This document shows, in pieces, positions 55,144 to 63,896 of a stretch of 64,000 nucleotides of DNA. Below the pieces are notes generated by a model. The model made no database searches and was not told the DNA's origin. It saw only the letters and a list, made by a program, of their open reading frames with translations. Numbering within the stretch: the stretch's first letter is position 1; each line of letters opens with the position of its first letter. The stretch comes from Fodinibius salsisoli (lineage in GTDB: Bacteria; Bacteroidota; Rhodothermia; Balneolales; Balneolaceae): contig NZ_JAGGJA010000002.1 in NCBI RefSeq assembly GCF_026229185.1, positions 372,001-436,000 of the forward strand. The letters run 5' to 3'. A program made the position numbers and the translations under genes.

Positions 55144-56940
55144 TTATTCCTCCTCCCGTTCTTCTACATCCTCATACATTGAATTAATTTCTGCCTCGTA
55201 ATGTTCCTTCACCTTGGGTCGCTTAACCTTGTGCGTGGGCGTTAATTCACCAGATTCAATGGTGAAGGGCTCCTCTAACAAGACAAACTTTTTGACGGTC
55301 TCCCAGGGAGATAAATTCTTATTCACTTTATCCACTTCCTCCTGCACAAGCTTGAGCACCTTTGGATCTCTGCTCTGATTATCCTCCGAAATGGTGGCAT
55401 TCAGCCTTTTTCTTATGTTCTCGTAGTTAGGAACAATCAATGCCGAACAAAACTTACGCTGATATCCAATTACAACTGCCTGGTCGATATACCCGCTTTC
55501 AATTAACCGATTCTCTATAATCTGGGGCGCAATATATTTACCGGTGGAGAGCTTGAATACCGATTTCTTACGATCGGTAATAAAGAGGTATCCATCTTCT
55601 AACTTTCCAACATCACCAGTTTTAAACCAACCATCCTCAGTAAAAACTTCATCGGTCTTTTCCTGATTTTGGTAATAGCCTTTCATAATATTTGGACCTT
55701 TGGCTAAAATCTCACCATCGTCTGCAATTTTAATTTCCACATTGGATAATGGCATCCCGGCACTGCCTACTCTCAGGTGCTCCTTGTCATGAACCGACAG
55801 TACCGGCGATGTTTCCGTCAGCCCATATCCCTGCAGGCAGATGATGCCCAGCGCATTCATGAAACGGAACAGTACCGGTGACAGAGCAGCTCCACCGCTT
55901 ACAATTCCAAAAAGTTTGCCTCCAAAAAGCTCGCGAATTTTAGAGTACACCAATTTATCCGCAACTTTATGTTTTAGTGCTCCCAATCCGGTAGGCGGAT
56001 GTTCAGGATCATAGTTTTCGGCAAGATTTATGGCCCAATAATAGAGCCTTTTCTTCAGACCGCTCATCTCCTGTCCCTTCACCTTGATCCCGGTATGCAC
56101 TTTCTCGAGCAGTCGTGGGACGGTAGCGAAATGATAGGGCTTTATGGTTTCAAAATCTTCTCGTATCTGATCGACCTCTTCAATATAGTAAATAGGGTAT
56201 CCCATGCGTAAATAGAGGTAGGTAATCAATCGTTCAAACACATGCGACAGCGGAAGGTAAGATAACATACGCTGCCCTTCTTCTACCTCTTCATCAAAAG
56301 GTACACGCTCTCGGGAAGCCACAAGGTTGGTGGCTATATTTTGATGAGACAGCATTACCCCCTTCGGAGCTCCTGTTGTGCCTGATGTATAAATAAGAGT
56401 CGCTAAATCTTCCGGCTTTACCTCAGACCTCAATTTTTCAAAAAGTTCCGGTTCTTCTTCGTGCTTAGCTGCTCCTTTGGCAAGAATATCTTCAAATACC
56501 TTCAACTTCTTGTGCTCAGATCCCAGGATACTGATCACCGCCTCTACCGTTTTAATGCTCTTAATTATCGGTTTGGTATCACGGAAAAGTTTATCTGTGG
56601 ATACGATATGGGCCTTAGTCTGCGAATTTTGTAAAATATATTCGATCTGCTCACCCGGCTGGGTAGTGTAGATGGGAACGGTAACCGCACCCAGTGAAAG
56701 GATGGCCTGATCACATATTAACCATTCCGAACTATTTTCGGAATGCAGGCTAACCCTATCACCTTTCCGAATGCCCAACTCATAGAGTCCCAGGGCCAAG
56801 TTCCGAACTTTCATCAAGAACTCCTGCTTATTCATCTCAATCCACTTCCCATCCCTCTTGGTCCCAAAAAGTACGTCCTTGTCATGCTTTTTCAGGCCCT
56901 TGTCTACTTCAGAAATAATAGTTGTTGAATTGTTTATCAT
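55144..56940 (-). CDS. fadD: Long-chain acyl-CoA synthetase (AMP-forming)
   Basis: This activates fatty acids with ATP and CoA. The 598-residue protein is of the long, FAA1-like type: LATLIYTSGTTGAPKGVMLSHQN (P-loop, about 175), YLPLSHVFERLITY, LQGYGLTETSPVLSV, DGWFKTGDVGKLEDGYLFITDRKKSVFKLSTGKYIAP and the C-terminal lysine region LTPTHKVKRPKVKEHY. A GGAG lies just before ATG 56940. It is the first gene of the minus-strand beta-oxidation cluster, so it likely feeds FadN and FadA. Confidence 0.94.
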   Translation of the reverse strand: MINNSTTIISEVDKGLKKHDKDVLFGTKRDGKWIEMNKQEFLMKVRNLALGLYELGIRKGDRVSLHSENSSEWLICDQAILSLGAVTVPIYTTQPGEQIEYILQNSQTKAHIVSTDKLFRDTKPIIKSIKTVEAVISILGSEHKKLKVFEDILAKGAAKHEEEPELFEKLRSEVKPEDLATLIYTSGTTGAPKGVMLSHQNIATNLVASRERVPFDEEVEEGQRMLSYLPLSHVFERLITYLYLRMGYPIYYIEEVDQIREDFETIKPYHFATVPRLLEKVHTGIKVKGQEMSGLKKRLYYWAINLAENYDPEHPPTGLGALKHKVADKLVYSKIRELFGGKLFGIVSGGAALSPVLFRFMNALGIICLQGYGLTETSPVLSVHDKEHLRVGSAGMPLSNVEIKIADDGEILAKGPNIMKGYYQNQEKTDEVFTEDGWFKTGDVGKLEDGYLFITDRKKSVFKLSTGKYIAPQIIENRLIESGYIDQAVVIGYQRKFCSALIVPNYENIRKRLNATISEDNQSRDPKVLKLVQEEVDKVNKNLSPWETVKKFVLLEEPFTIESGELTPTHKVKRPKVKEHYEAEINSMYEDVEEREEE

Positions 56941-57073
56941 AACACTCCCTATTAAATCGCTAATGTTATTCTACATAATAATTTAGCCGTTTACAGATAA
57001 ATTCAAAGTTGAATTTTATTTCTGTAACCGGCTTCCTATCATTCGATACACTTTTAATGGTAAAACAATATTT

Positions 57074-57505
57074 ATGTATATCCAACCAGAACTCAAAGAA
57101 CGTGTAGAACTCTTTTTAGATTCCGGGCAAAAACATATGGGGCATGCGCTGGGCATTACTTTTTCTTCCTTTAAGAAGGATGAAATAAAAGCTACTATGC
57201 CCGTAAATGAGAACACCATACAGCCCTTTGGCATTCTACACGGCGGGGCTTCGGTAGCCCTGGCCGAAACACTTGTCTCAATAGGCGCCTGGCTAAATCT
57301 TAAAGATCCTTCGCAAACAGCTGTAGGCGTCGAAATTAATGCCAACCACATCCGATCCGTTAAAAAAGGGAGTCGTGTTGAAGCCGTAGCTACTCCCATC
57401 CAACGCGGGCGTAAAATCCATGTTTGGGAAACAAAGATCTACAACACCAATGATAAGCTGGTGTGTGTGTCGCGGTGTACGCTGGCGATTGTGGACAAGT
57501 CGTGA
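57074..57505 (+). CDS. Hotdog-fold acyl-CoA thioesterase (PaaI/MenI type)
   Basis: This would hydrolyse an aromatic or acyl-CoA thioester. The 143-residue protein has the signature QPFGILHGGASVALAETLVSIGAWLNL (about 53-80), in which HGG and the Glu of ALAET form the active site of the YdiI/MenI/PaaI branch. The C-terminal strand VCVSRCTLAIVDKS completes the fold. It is divergent from fadD, with the 133-bp gap carrying both promoters. 1,4-dihydroxy-2-naphthoyl-CoA (menaquinone synthesis) is a possible substrate, as for close relatives, but this is inference. Confidence 0.88.
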   Translation: MYIQPELKERVELFLDSGQKHMGHALGITFSSFKKDEIKATMPVNENTIQPFGILHGGASVALAETLVSIGAWLNLKDPSQTAVGVEINANHIRSVKKGSRVEAVATPIQRGRKIHVWETKIYNTNDKLVCVSRCTLAIVDKS

Positions 57506-57600
57506 GTAGTGAGTTATGAGTCTTGAGGTATGAGCAATGAGTCCTGAGTTATAAACAGGGAACTATGGGTGTTGAGTTTTGAGTAGCGAGGAACGAGATA
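57503..57600. repeat. GAGT-rich degenerate repeat, left arm around the four-helix-bundle gene
   Basis: About 100 bp of repeated GAGTAGTGAGTTATGAGTC-like pieces. Reversed and complemented counterparts (GAGTCCTGAGTTTTGAGTAGTGAG) occur at 58030-58066 on the other side of the four-helix-bundle gene, making the gene the inside of an imperfect inverted repeat. Confidence 0.6.
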
Positions 57601-57669
57601 ATTTTTTTGTAAGGATTTGCTGACTAATTGGTCTTACTTATAGTATTAATTATAAAAAGACCGATTATC

Positions 57670-58026
57670 ATGAATAAATTTAAAGATTTAGAAATCTGGA
57701 AACGTGCCGTAGCATTGGCAACTAAAATTTATGAAGAGACTTCAACCTTTCCTAAAACTGAGAAATATGGATTGGTTTCGCAACTTCGTCGATGCGTAGT
57801 TTCTATTGGATCTAATATTGCGGAAGGAGCAGGACGGAATACTAACAAAGATTTTAAGCGTTTTTTGAGTATTGCATATGCTTCTTCCTACGAATTAGAA
57901 ACACAAATAATAATTGCATCAAACCTTGACTACATAAGTAGTTCTGTAAACAAAGAATTGTGTGAAGAGATTGATGAGCTCCAAAAAATGATTTATGTAT
58001 TTTCAAACAAGCTTAAATTGAAATAA
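57670..58026 (+). CDS. Four-helix-bundle protein (23S rRNA intervening-sequence protein family)
   Basis: This 118-residue protein matches the IVS-type four-helix family: FKDLEIWKRAVALATKIYEET, YGLVSQLRRCVVSIGSNIAEGAGRNTNKDFKRFLSIAYASSYELETQI. I start at ATG 57670; a longer reading from 57628 adds an implausible hydrophobic leader. Family members were first found inside 23S rRNA intervening sequences but stand-alone copies are common in Bacteroidota-type genomes; their role is unknown. Here it is bracketed by inverted GAGT-rich repeats, as if it moved or spread as a unit with them. Confidence 0.9.
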   Translation: MNKFKDLEIWKRAVALATKIYEETSTFPKTEKYGLVSQLRRCVVSIGSNIAEGAGRNTNKDFKRFLSIAYASSYELETQIIIASNLDYISSSVNKELCEEIDELQKMIYVFSNKLKLK

Positions 58027-58029
58027 TGG

Positions 58030-58066
58030 ACTGCTCACTACTCAAAACTCAGGACTCATCACTCAA
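58030..58066. repeat. Right arm of the inverted repeat around the four-helix-bundle gene
   Basis: CTGCTCACTACTCAAAACTC and the following GGACTCATCACTCAAG are reverse complements of parts of the 57503-57600 repeat. The last bases overlap the 3' end of the next, convergent gene (stop at 58063). Confidence 0.6.
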
Positions 58067-58788
58067 GATTCCGCATGCAGTTGCTGCATAAGCTTTCGTT
58101 TCGTGATAGGAAAAATAGTCTCCCTGAAAGGAAACTGCAGATCAATACTAAAAGCATAAGTAGCCGGATTTGGCATTTTTTTGTTTTCATTAATCAAATC
58201 CAGTTTGATGGCGTTTGGCGACAAATGAGCACGCCCTTTTTCCAATGCCTTTAAAAATGCCGTTTTCAGGGAGCGATAGGTATCATTGGAGCTCTCAAAG
58301 ACGGATATTTCGTACTGAAACAGCAAAAGTTTTGATGTCTCATTATCAGGGACGAACAGGTATCCCTCATCGGTGTAATTGGGGATAATACCGACCTCTT
58401 CAATCTGTATCTCTTCATCCACGAACTCATAGATAGTCTGGCCTTCCTCAATCTTTGCTTTTAGGTACGGCAGGGCCCATGCTATCAGATCTTCTACTTT
58501 TGCCAAGTCTGAACCCGAGACAAAAACTACCTCGTGCTCAATAACCTGGTTAACAAAATCAATCTTTTTGATCCGTTTGGGAAACTTGTCTCTCAAATCT
58601 TGCAGACGATCAAGGATATCACTGAGCGTAGCATGAAGCTTAATAAGATGACTTAGGTGAGGGTATATCTTGTTCTTTTGAAAGTCCTCGGAAATAGTCT
58701 TCAGTCCTGCGAGAACCTTATACTGGGATACTTCGAAGTCGGATTGAACCTGGGTGAACAGATCAAGATTGAGTGGTAAATCGCTCAT
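58063..58788 (-). CDS. Unrecognised cytoplasmic protein
   Basis: I do not recognise this family. The start is ATG 58788: an upstream ATG at 58800 overlaps the ribosome site GGAGGT, which sits 4 bases before 58788, so the upstream one is unlikely. The 241-residue product has no signal or membrane segment. The first 75 residues look helical (VQSDFEVSQYKVLAGLKTISEDFQ, HLIKLHATLSDILDRLQDLRDKFPKRIKK). The C-terminal half looks beta-rich (VGIIPNYTDEGYLFVPDNETSKLLLFQYEISVF) and ends FPFRETIFPITKRKLMQQLHAES. It lies alone between the repeat-flanked gene and the acyl ligase. The strong ribosome site and good codon structure support a real gene. Confidence 0.75.
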   Translation of the reverse strand: MSDLPLNLDLFTQVQSDFEVSQYKVLAGLKTISEDFQKNKIYPHLSHLIKLHATLSDILDRLQDLRDKFPKRIKKIDFVNQVIEHEVVFVSGSDLAKVEDLIAWALPYLKAKIEEGQTIYEFVDEEIQIEEVGIIPNYTDEGYLFVPDNETSKLLLFQYEISVFESSNDTYRSLKTAFLKALEKGRAHLSPNAIKLDLINENKKMPNPATYAFSIDLQFPFRETIFPITKRKLMQQLHAES

Positions 58789-58923
58789 AGTTACCTCCAA
58801 TGATTTGATTAACCGATATGTAGCGACATCTTTCTATCAATAGCTTACTTATTAACGAAATCAGGAGCAAGTTTTATTGTGCCTCTCTGGTACAGCACTC
58901 CAAAATACCAGAATCAAGGCTAC

Positions 58924-60579
58924 CTATTCATGTTCACGGAACTGCACACTTTTCCACTTTAGGAACCGATCTGTCACCTTACGTCGCTGGTACTTTCCGG
59001 TTGAAGTCACCGGTATTTGATCCCCAATCACAACTACTTTGGGCGATTTCGGAAACGGTAAATGCGCACGACAATAGTCTAAAATAGCGTCTTTACCTTC
59101 CATTCCTTCCTCAAGTTGAATGTATGCTCCCACTTCTTCCCCATACCAATCATTTTCAAAGCCTACGGCGATGCCCGCCTTGACACCCGGGGCTTTGTTG
59201 ATAACCTCATCAATTTCGAGGGGCGATAAATTTACCCCTCCTCTAATGATTAGCTCCTTCAGCCGTCCCGTAATAAAAAAGTATGGTCGTCCCTTTTCAT
59301 CATTTACATAAAATCCCTCATCCCCGCTGCGAAACCAGCCGTTCTTGAAGGCATGCTCGTTGGCTTCTTTGTTGTTATAGTATCCCCGCATCACATTCAC
59401 GCCCCGAACAACAATTTCTCCACGCTCTTCTTCCCCCAAAGCATTACCCTCTGAGTCATGGATGGCCATCTCATTAGCAGCAACTGGAATACCTATACTC
59501 GGATAGCCATAATGGCTGTGCCAAAAATCACGTCTTTCTCCCGTAATACCAACAGGAACAAAACAGGAATAACAGGTGGTTTCCGAGAGCCCATAACCGT
59601 GAACAATCGGTATATCAAAGCGTTCTTCGAAGATTTGGGCGACTTCCACGGTCAGTGGCCCCGCCCCACAGATGACGTGCCGCAACGGGACTGTCTTGGG
59701 GGCATCCTGTTCCTTATAAAAGTTATTCAAATACTGAAGCAGGGTAGGAACCATGCTGACTATATGAACCTGATGTTCTCTGATCAGCGGAAAAAACTGA
59801 CTAACCTTAAATTGACGGTTCAACACTACAGATCCCCCTGCCCAGAATGGTGTCAGGAGCGTTACTACCGTTCCGTTCACGTGATGAATCGGCAATACAC
59901 ACATCATACGAGTTTGCTTGTCGATGTTATGCCATCGGGCAATAGCTCGCGCATCCTCCAAGAGGTTACGTTGGGTTAATACGACCCCTTTGGGCTTCCC
60001 GGTCGTGCCGGATGTATAAACAATGAGGGCATCTGACTCTGAAAGGGATTCTTCCTCAAGTTGAAGTGTACCTCCGGTTTTGGTAAAGTTCGAAACCTCA
60101 CCCTCGCAAACAATCCATTCGATGTGTTTAAGCTGGTCATATTGTTCCAGGATACCGCGAAATCGATCTCTATACTCGGTGCGGACGAACGCCAGTTCGA
60201 TTTGACCGTTTTCCAGGATATAGGCAATGCGTTCATCATCTTCCTCCAGGTTTACCGGAACAACCACCAATCCCAGCATCCAGGCTGCAAAATACTGAAC
60301 AACGGTATGCCAGTGGTTGTGGGCAATCGTGGCTATACGGTCGCCGCGGCTCAGCCCATGATGTTGTAAAAAGCGGGCACACCCGAGAACATGTTGATAA
60401 AATTCAACATAGCTTTTTTTAGTTTCTTTCCCCTCACCATCGATATAGCTTATATAATTCTTTGAATCTTCCGATCGGGCTTTTAGTAGTTCTTTTACAT
60501 CTTGGAATGACAAAGAAGGTAATGAAGTTTCCAGATTCCGAGCGTGACTAATTTTATCCTGAAGCTCTTGAAAGTCCAT
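58924..60579 (-). CDS. AMP-forming acyl-CoA ligase of unknown substrate
   Basis: This 551-residue class I adenylate-forming enzyme has ALIVYTSGTTGKPKGVVLTQRN (about 190), VLPIHHVNGTVVTLLTPFWAGGSVVL, HGYGLSETTCYS, NGWFRSGDEGFY and a C-terminal lysine motif PVTSTGKYQRRKVTDRF. It is shorter than the FadD-like enzyme in this window and closer to the medium-chain or CaiC/4-coumarate-like ligases. It stands alone, with 135 bp to the unrecognised gene and a divergent Pcm-like gene upstream. The substrate cannot be inferred. Confidence 0.87.
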   Translation of the reverse strand: MDFQELQDKISHARNLETSLPSLSFQDVKELLKARSEDSKNYISYIDGEGKETKKSYVEFYQHVLGCARFLQHHGLSRGDRIATIAHNHWHTVVQYFAAWMLGLVVVPVNLEEDDERIAYILENGQIELAFVRTEYRDRFRGILEQYDQLKHIEWIVCEGEVSNFTKTGGTLQLEEESLSESDALIVYTSGTTGKPKGVVLTQRNLLEDARAIARWHNIDKQTRMMCVLPIHHVNGTVVTLLTPFWAGGSVVLNRQFKVSQFFPLIREHQVHIVSMVPTLLQYLNNFYKEQDAPKTVPLRHVICGAGPLTVEVAQIFEERFDIPIVHGYGLSETTCYSCFVPVGITGERRDFWHSHYGYPSIGIPVAANEMAIHDSEGNALGEEERGEIVVRGVNVMRGYYNNKEANEHAFKNGWFRSGDEGFYVNDEKGRPYFFITGRLKELIIRGGVNLSPLEIDEVINKAPGVKAGIAVGFENDWYGEEVGAYIQLEEGMEGKDAILDYCRAHLPFPKSPKVVVIGDQIPVTSTGKYQRRKVTDRFLKWKSVQFREHE

Positions 60580-60701
60580 ATACTGATGGTAATATTTATT
60601 ATCCGATGTATTTCTATGTTAGTTTATGCCAATCGAAAAGGCAAGTGAACTAAAAAAGATGGGTCTCTTGTTTTACTTCTAAAGAATATAAAACCTGCCC
60701 G

Positions 60702-61523
60702 ATGAAATATATTCTAACCATGATAACAGCTCTCATTGGTGGATGTATGATAAGCCTGCTCTTTTCTGTAATTCCTTTGTCTGAATTGACAGATAATACT
60801 GTTTTGGCTCAGCAGTCCGAAACAATCAGTGACACGGTGCGTTGGGAGCGTCCTCGGTTTTCTGAGCGTAAAAACGAACGGCATCAATTGGTAGAAAGGG
60901 GTATTCAAAATAAAGGAGTAACTGATCCAACGGTATTGGAAGCCATGCGGCAGGTACCCCGGCACTTGTTTGTCCCCAAACAATACCAATCTTATGCCTA
61001 TCAGAATCGACCGTTGCCTATAGGCTATAACCAGACCATTTCTCAGCCGTATATCGTAGCGTATATGACGCAAATGCTAAACCTGGAAGCAGGCGAAAAA
61101 GTGCTGGAGATTGGAACCGGAAGTGGATATCAAGCTGCGGTATTATCTGAGCTAACCTCCAACGTATTCACTATTGAAATTGTAGAACCATTGGGCCAAC
61201 AAGCCAAATCTCGTTTCGACTCGCTTGGGTATTCCACCATTAAAACCAAGATCGGCGACGGCTACAAGGGCTGGTCCAAGCACGCTCCTTTTGATGCGAT
61301 CATCCTAACAGCCGCACCCGAAGAGATCCCACAGCCGCTTATTGAGCAGCTTGCGCCCGGCGGCGTGCTGGTGGCACCGGTCGGCAGAGCCGGTAAGGTA
61401 CAAATGCTTACCAAAGTGACCAAAGATCAGAATGGGAAAGTGGAAATACAGAAAAAATTACCTGTTCGCTTTGTTCCCATGATGGGTGGCCCCGATGAAA
61501 ACGGATCAGAAGTTGACGAATAG
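60702..61523 (+). CDS. pcm: Exported protein-L-isoaspartate O-methyltransferase-like protein
   Basis: This would methylate L-isoaspartyl residues in damaged proteins using S-adenosylmethionine. The 273-residue protein has a Pcm core (about 60-260): LVERGIQNKGVTDPTVLEAMRQVPRHLFVP, YNQTISQPYIVAYMTQMLNLEAGEKVLEIGTGSGYQAAVLSEL (SAM site), FDAIILTAAPEEIPQPLIEQLAPGGVLVAPVG. Unlike typical cytoplasmic Pcm it starts with a hydrophobic segment (ILTMITALIGGCMISLLFSVIPL), so it is exported or membrane-anchored. SAM is not expected outside the cytoplasm, so an inward-facing anchor is possible. Confidence 0.9.
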   Translation: MKYILTMITALIGGCMISLLFSVIPLSELTDNTVLAQQSETISDTVRWERPRFSERKNERHQLVERGIQNKGVTDPTVLEAMRQVPRHLFVPKQYQSYAYQNRPLPIGYNQTISQPYIVAYMTQMLNLEAGEKVLEIGTGSGYQAAVLSELTSNVFTIEIVEPLGQQAKSRFDSLGYSTIKTKIGDGYKGWSKHAPFDAIILTAAPEEIPQPLIEQLAPGGVLVAPVGRAGKVQMLTKVTKDQNGKVEIQKKLPVRFVPMMGGPDENGSEVDE

Positions 61524-61864
61524 TTGTTAACCGGATATTCCTCTCGACTGCCCGCAAATCTTAAATTTGTGATAACCTTAATAATACCTTCCAATATACA
61601 ATGCAATGATTACCAAGACAGAATATCCTTTATATTTTGCTGTTATATATTCGGGGCTTGATAAAACAATCACAGGGTTCTGTCATTGACATGGCATATC
61701 CAAAGAGTGTTGTGCTCCGACCCCTAACCTGGCAATCTCATCAGGGTTCCTCAGAAGCCTTTTCCATCCGCTTGAAGAGTTCCCAAACGTCCCTTCCAAT
61801 TCTGTATCCAGACCAAAAGTGAGTATGCTCCATGGACGTTCGGCTCAGCCGGACTCTAGGCTGC
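61524..61864. other. Intergenic region without a supported gene
   Basis: About 340 bp between two convergent genes. A 30-codon open frame on the minus strand (61741-61833, MEHTHFWSGYRIGRDVWELF...) looks protein-like but has no ribosome site or recognised family. No terminator-like hairpin is clear. Confidence 0.35.
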
Positions 61865-62707
61865 CTAGGAACTTAGTTCGGCCACTGTTTGACGGTACTC
61901 ATCTGGATCTTGCATCTCGAAATATGCACGACCAATGGCAAAAACTGGTCGCGCCGGCAGTCGAAGCGCTCCAATAGACGGATTTTCCTTACTTCGCGTG
62001 GGCTGTCCCAAATCTTCATTATTCAACCGAGCAGTTGCAGATCCCACTGGAAACATTCGAATGGGCATTACCTTGGCAAAATGACCATTCGGGGCATTGC
62101 CAGACAATGTCACATCCCCGAGATCGAATAATAGGTCAGCTATATGCTCGAAGGCCTTTAACATTAGGGGCCTGCGCCAGAAGCGCTCCGGAATTCCTTG
62201 ACTGACGGCATTCACCAATTTTACGAGTGGAGTCGTTGTCATTGAGACGCACCATTCAAGCCTCGGGGCATCAACTTCTATAGAGAGTGTCATTGGACCC
62301 GTCCAGTTTAGTGATATATTTGCATGAATGTTATGTGCCGCGGCAGCGCTGTAGTAGCGGGGGCAGGCGATATCCAGCCGCGGAGTATCAGCAAAAATGG
62401 ACCATACCCCCTCCGGTGAACAGTGCCAAATTGTGCTGTAGGGAGCGAAATCGTTCTCCGGAAAGACCCGCAATGCCAATACGTGCCCTGTATCAAAGGG
62501 CAAAGCGAAAACGCCGTAACCGCGTACATACTCAAATCCGGACAGTGGCGAAGGGGCAATACGCGGCTTAATCGTTTGTACTTCCCCGGCTAAATCCAGG
62601 GAGGCTTCTGTCTTGTTATCTATTTTCAGAGTTGACCAATCGTGATTGATGTGACTTTCAGCCTCTCGAAATTTTTCATCAAGTGCCATTTTTTTCGGTC
62701 TTTCCAT
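61865..62707 (-). CDS. Unrecognised conserved-looking protein
   Basis: I cannot name the family. The 280-residue product has no signal peptide or membrane helix. It reads as a well-ordered, beta-rich globular protein, for instance GYGVFALPFDTGHVLALRVF, DFAPYSTIWHCSPEGVWSIF and GAPRLEW-like DAPRLEWCVSM. It closes with GALRLPARPVFAIGRAYFEMQDPDEY. Similar strings are, in my memory, found in uncharacterised actinobacterial proteins, which would suggest transfer. No ribosome site precedes ATG 62707 clearly, and ATG 62689 is an alternative. It is 52 bp downstream of the beta/gamma-crystallin-like gene, so the two may be co-transcribed. Confidence 0.65.
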   Translation of the reverse strand: MERPKKMALDEKFREAESHINHDWSTLKIDNKTEASLDLAGEVQTIKPRIAPSPLSGFEYVRGYGVFALPFDTGHVLALRVFPENDFAPYSTIWHCSPEGVWSIFADTPRLDIACPRYYSAAAAHNIHANISLNWTGPMTLSIEVDAPRLEWCVSMTTTPLVKLVNAVSQGIPERFWRRPLMLKAFEHIADLLFDLGDVTLSGNAPNGHFAKVMPIRMFPVGSATARLNNEDLGQPTRSKENPSIGALRLPARPVFAIGRAYFEMQDPDEYRQTVAELSS

Positions 62708-62758
62708 AATTATAATTCTACGTCTTCATTCTTATTAACATCTATACGGTTGATTCTT

Positions 62759-63727
62759 CTAAACTAAAGCTGGCTTCGGTCCACCATCAATACTTACTAC
62801 AATATTCTTCTTGTCGCCTGTCAGCGTAACCTTTTTTAATTTGCCTGTAAAGGTGTAGGCATCCTTGCCGCCGTCAACGACGCCTCGTGCGGTGGTCCAG
62901 TCATTGAATATTTTATCGCTGGCCTGGACTGATCCCTGACGGACATTTTTCCGTATCCACCCGGATCCTTCGATAATCTCAACGACATATTCGGTGCGCA
63001 TGGCCTCTGTGCCGTCAATAACGAGTGCTCGGCTGGGGTTATCCCGGTCTTCAACACTCAGATACGAGACGCCCATCACCTCTCGGTCAAGTCTATTTGT
63101 ATCTTTTGTATATACTTTGCACTCTTCAGGTTTACCCTCACCCGGGCGGTGCCTGCAGACAAGGACTTTCATCCGGGGTGGTACTTTAATGGAGGTAATC
63201 CGGTCGTTGCCAACCGTCCAGAAATCATCGGCTTCATAGACGCCCGGCGTAAAGGTTTGCGAGGTTCCCTTAAAGTTAGATTTTGTATAGGCCGTGATGC
63301 CGTGCATCCGCTTATAAGCTGCAAGGGCAATGCGAAGGGCCAGCCTTTGTATATCAACTTTCCATTCACCATTTTGCATTGTGTCAAGCTTGTCCCCTAT
63401 TTCTTCAATTTTATCAGGCGGAACGGGGAACCCCAAAACTTCGATCGAATCAGTAATAAATTCCGCGATCTGACTCCAACCTCCTGCTTCGATATTAATT
63501 TCTCTTTTCTTAAGTTCGCCGTTTTCAAAGACAAACTTATAGAACAGGTGGTCGTCATTCATTACAAGTACACTATGATCAATCTGTCCCTCGATGGTAA
63601 CTTTAGATCCCTCTCTACGCAATATATTGGCCGGCTTAACATTCCAGTGATGGCCATAAACCTTCAATCGCTGAATTTCCGGCCCGTCTATAGCTGCATG
63701 GAGAGCTTTATTTATATTCTGTTTCAT
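62759..63727 (-). CDS. Beta/gamma-crystallin-like domain protein
   Basis: The start is ATG 63727, preceded by GAGGA at 8 bases; the longer reading to 63808 adds a non-conserved hydrophobic leader. The 322-residue product has an N-terminal helical/beta region (1-135; LHAAIDGPEIQRLKVYGHHW, VTIEGQIDHSVLVMNDDHLFY). It then has a Greek-key segment (about 141-215): ITAYTKSNFKGTSQTFTPGVYEADDFWTVGNDRITSIKVPPRMKVLVC, typical of beta/gamma-crystallin and I36-type folds. A beta-rich tail (about 225-322) ends VVSIDGGPKPALV. Such domains often bind calcium and occur in secreted or stress proteins. No signal peptide is seen. The role is unknown. Confidence 0.75.
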   Translation of the reverse strand: MKQNINKALHAAIDGPEIQRLKVYGHHWNVKPANILRREGSKVTIEGQIDHSVLVMNDDHLFYKFVFENGELKKREINIEAGGWSQIAEFITDSIEVLGFPVPPDKIEEIGDKLDTMQNGEWKVDIQRLALRIALAAYKRMHGITAYTKSNFKGTSQTFTPGVYEADDFWTVGNDRITSIKVPPRMKVLVCRHRPGEGKPEECKVYTKDTNRLDREVMGVSYLSVEDRDNPSRALVIDGTEAMRTEYVVEIIEGSGWIRKNVRQGSVQASDKIFNDWTTARGVVDGGKDAYTFTGKLKKVTLTGDKKNIVVSIDGGPKPALV

Positions 63728-63896
63728 TGGTTCTTCCTCTTTTGGAATTATGGTAAGGGGGATAAGTAATTGTGTTATTCTGTTGTCATTTAATAAACCT
63801 GGCAGCATTACAGCGGCGTTCAGGGTTTGGCCCCAAATGGAACGCTGCCGGACTATGTTCTCTTTTTCTGCTCATGGCGTATGAACACATACTCAC

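Noticed and set aside
61741-61833. 30-codon minus-strand open frame (MEHTHFWSGYRIGRDVWELF...)
   Set aside because: Residues look protein-like but there is no ribosome site and no family; too short to support from sequence alone.
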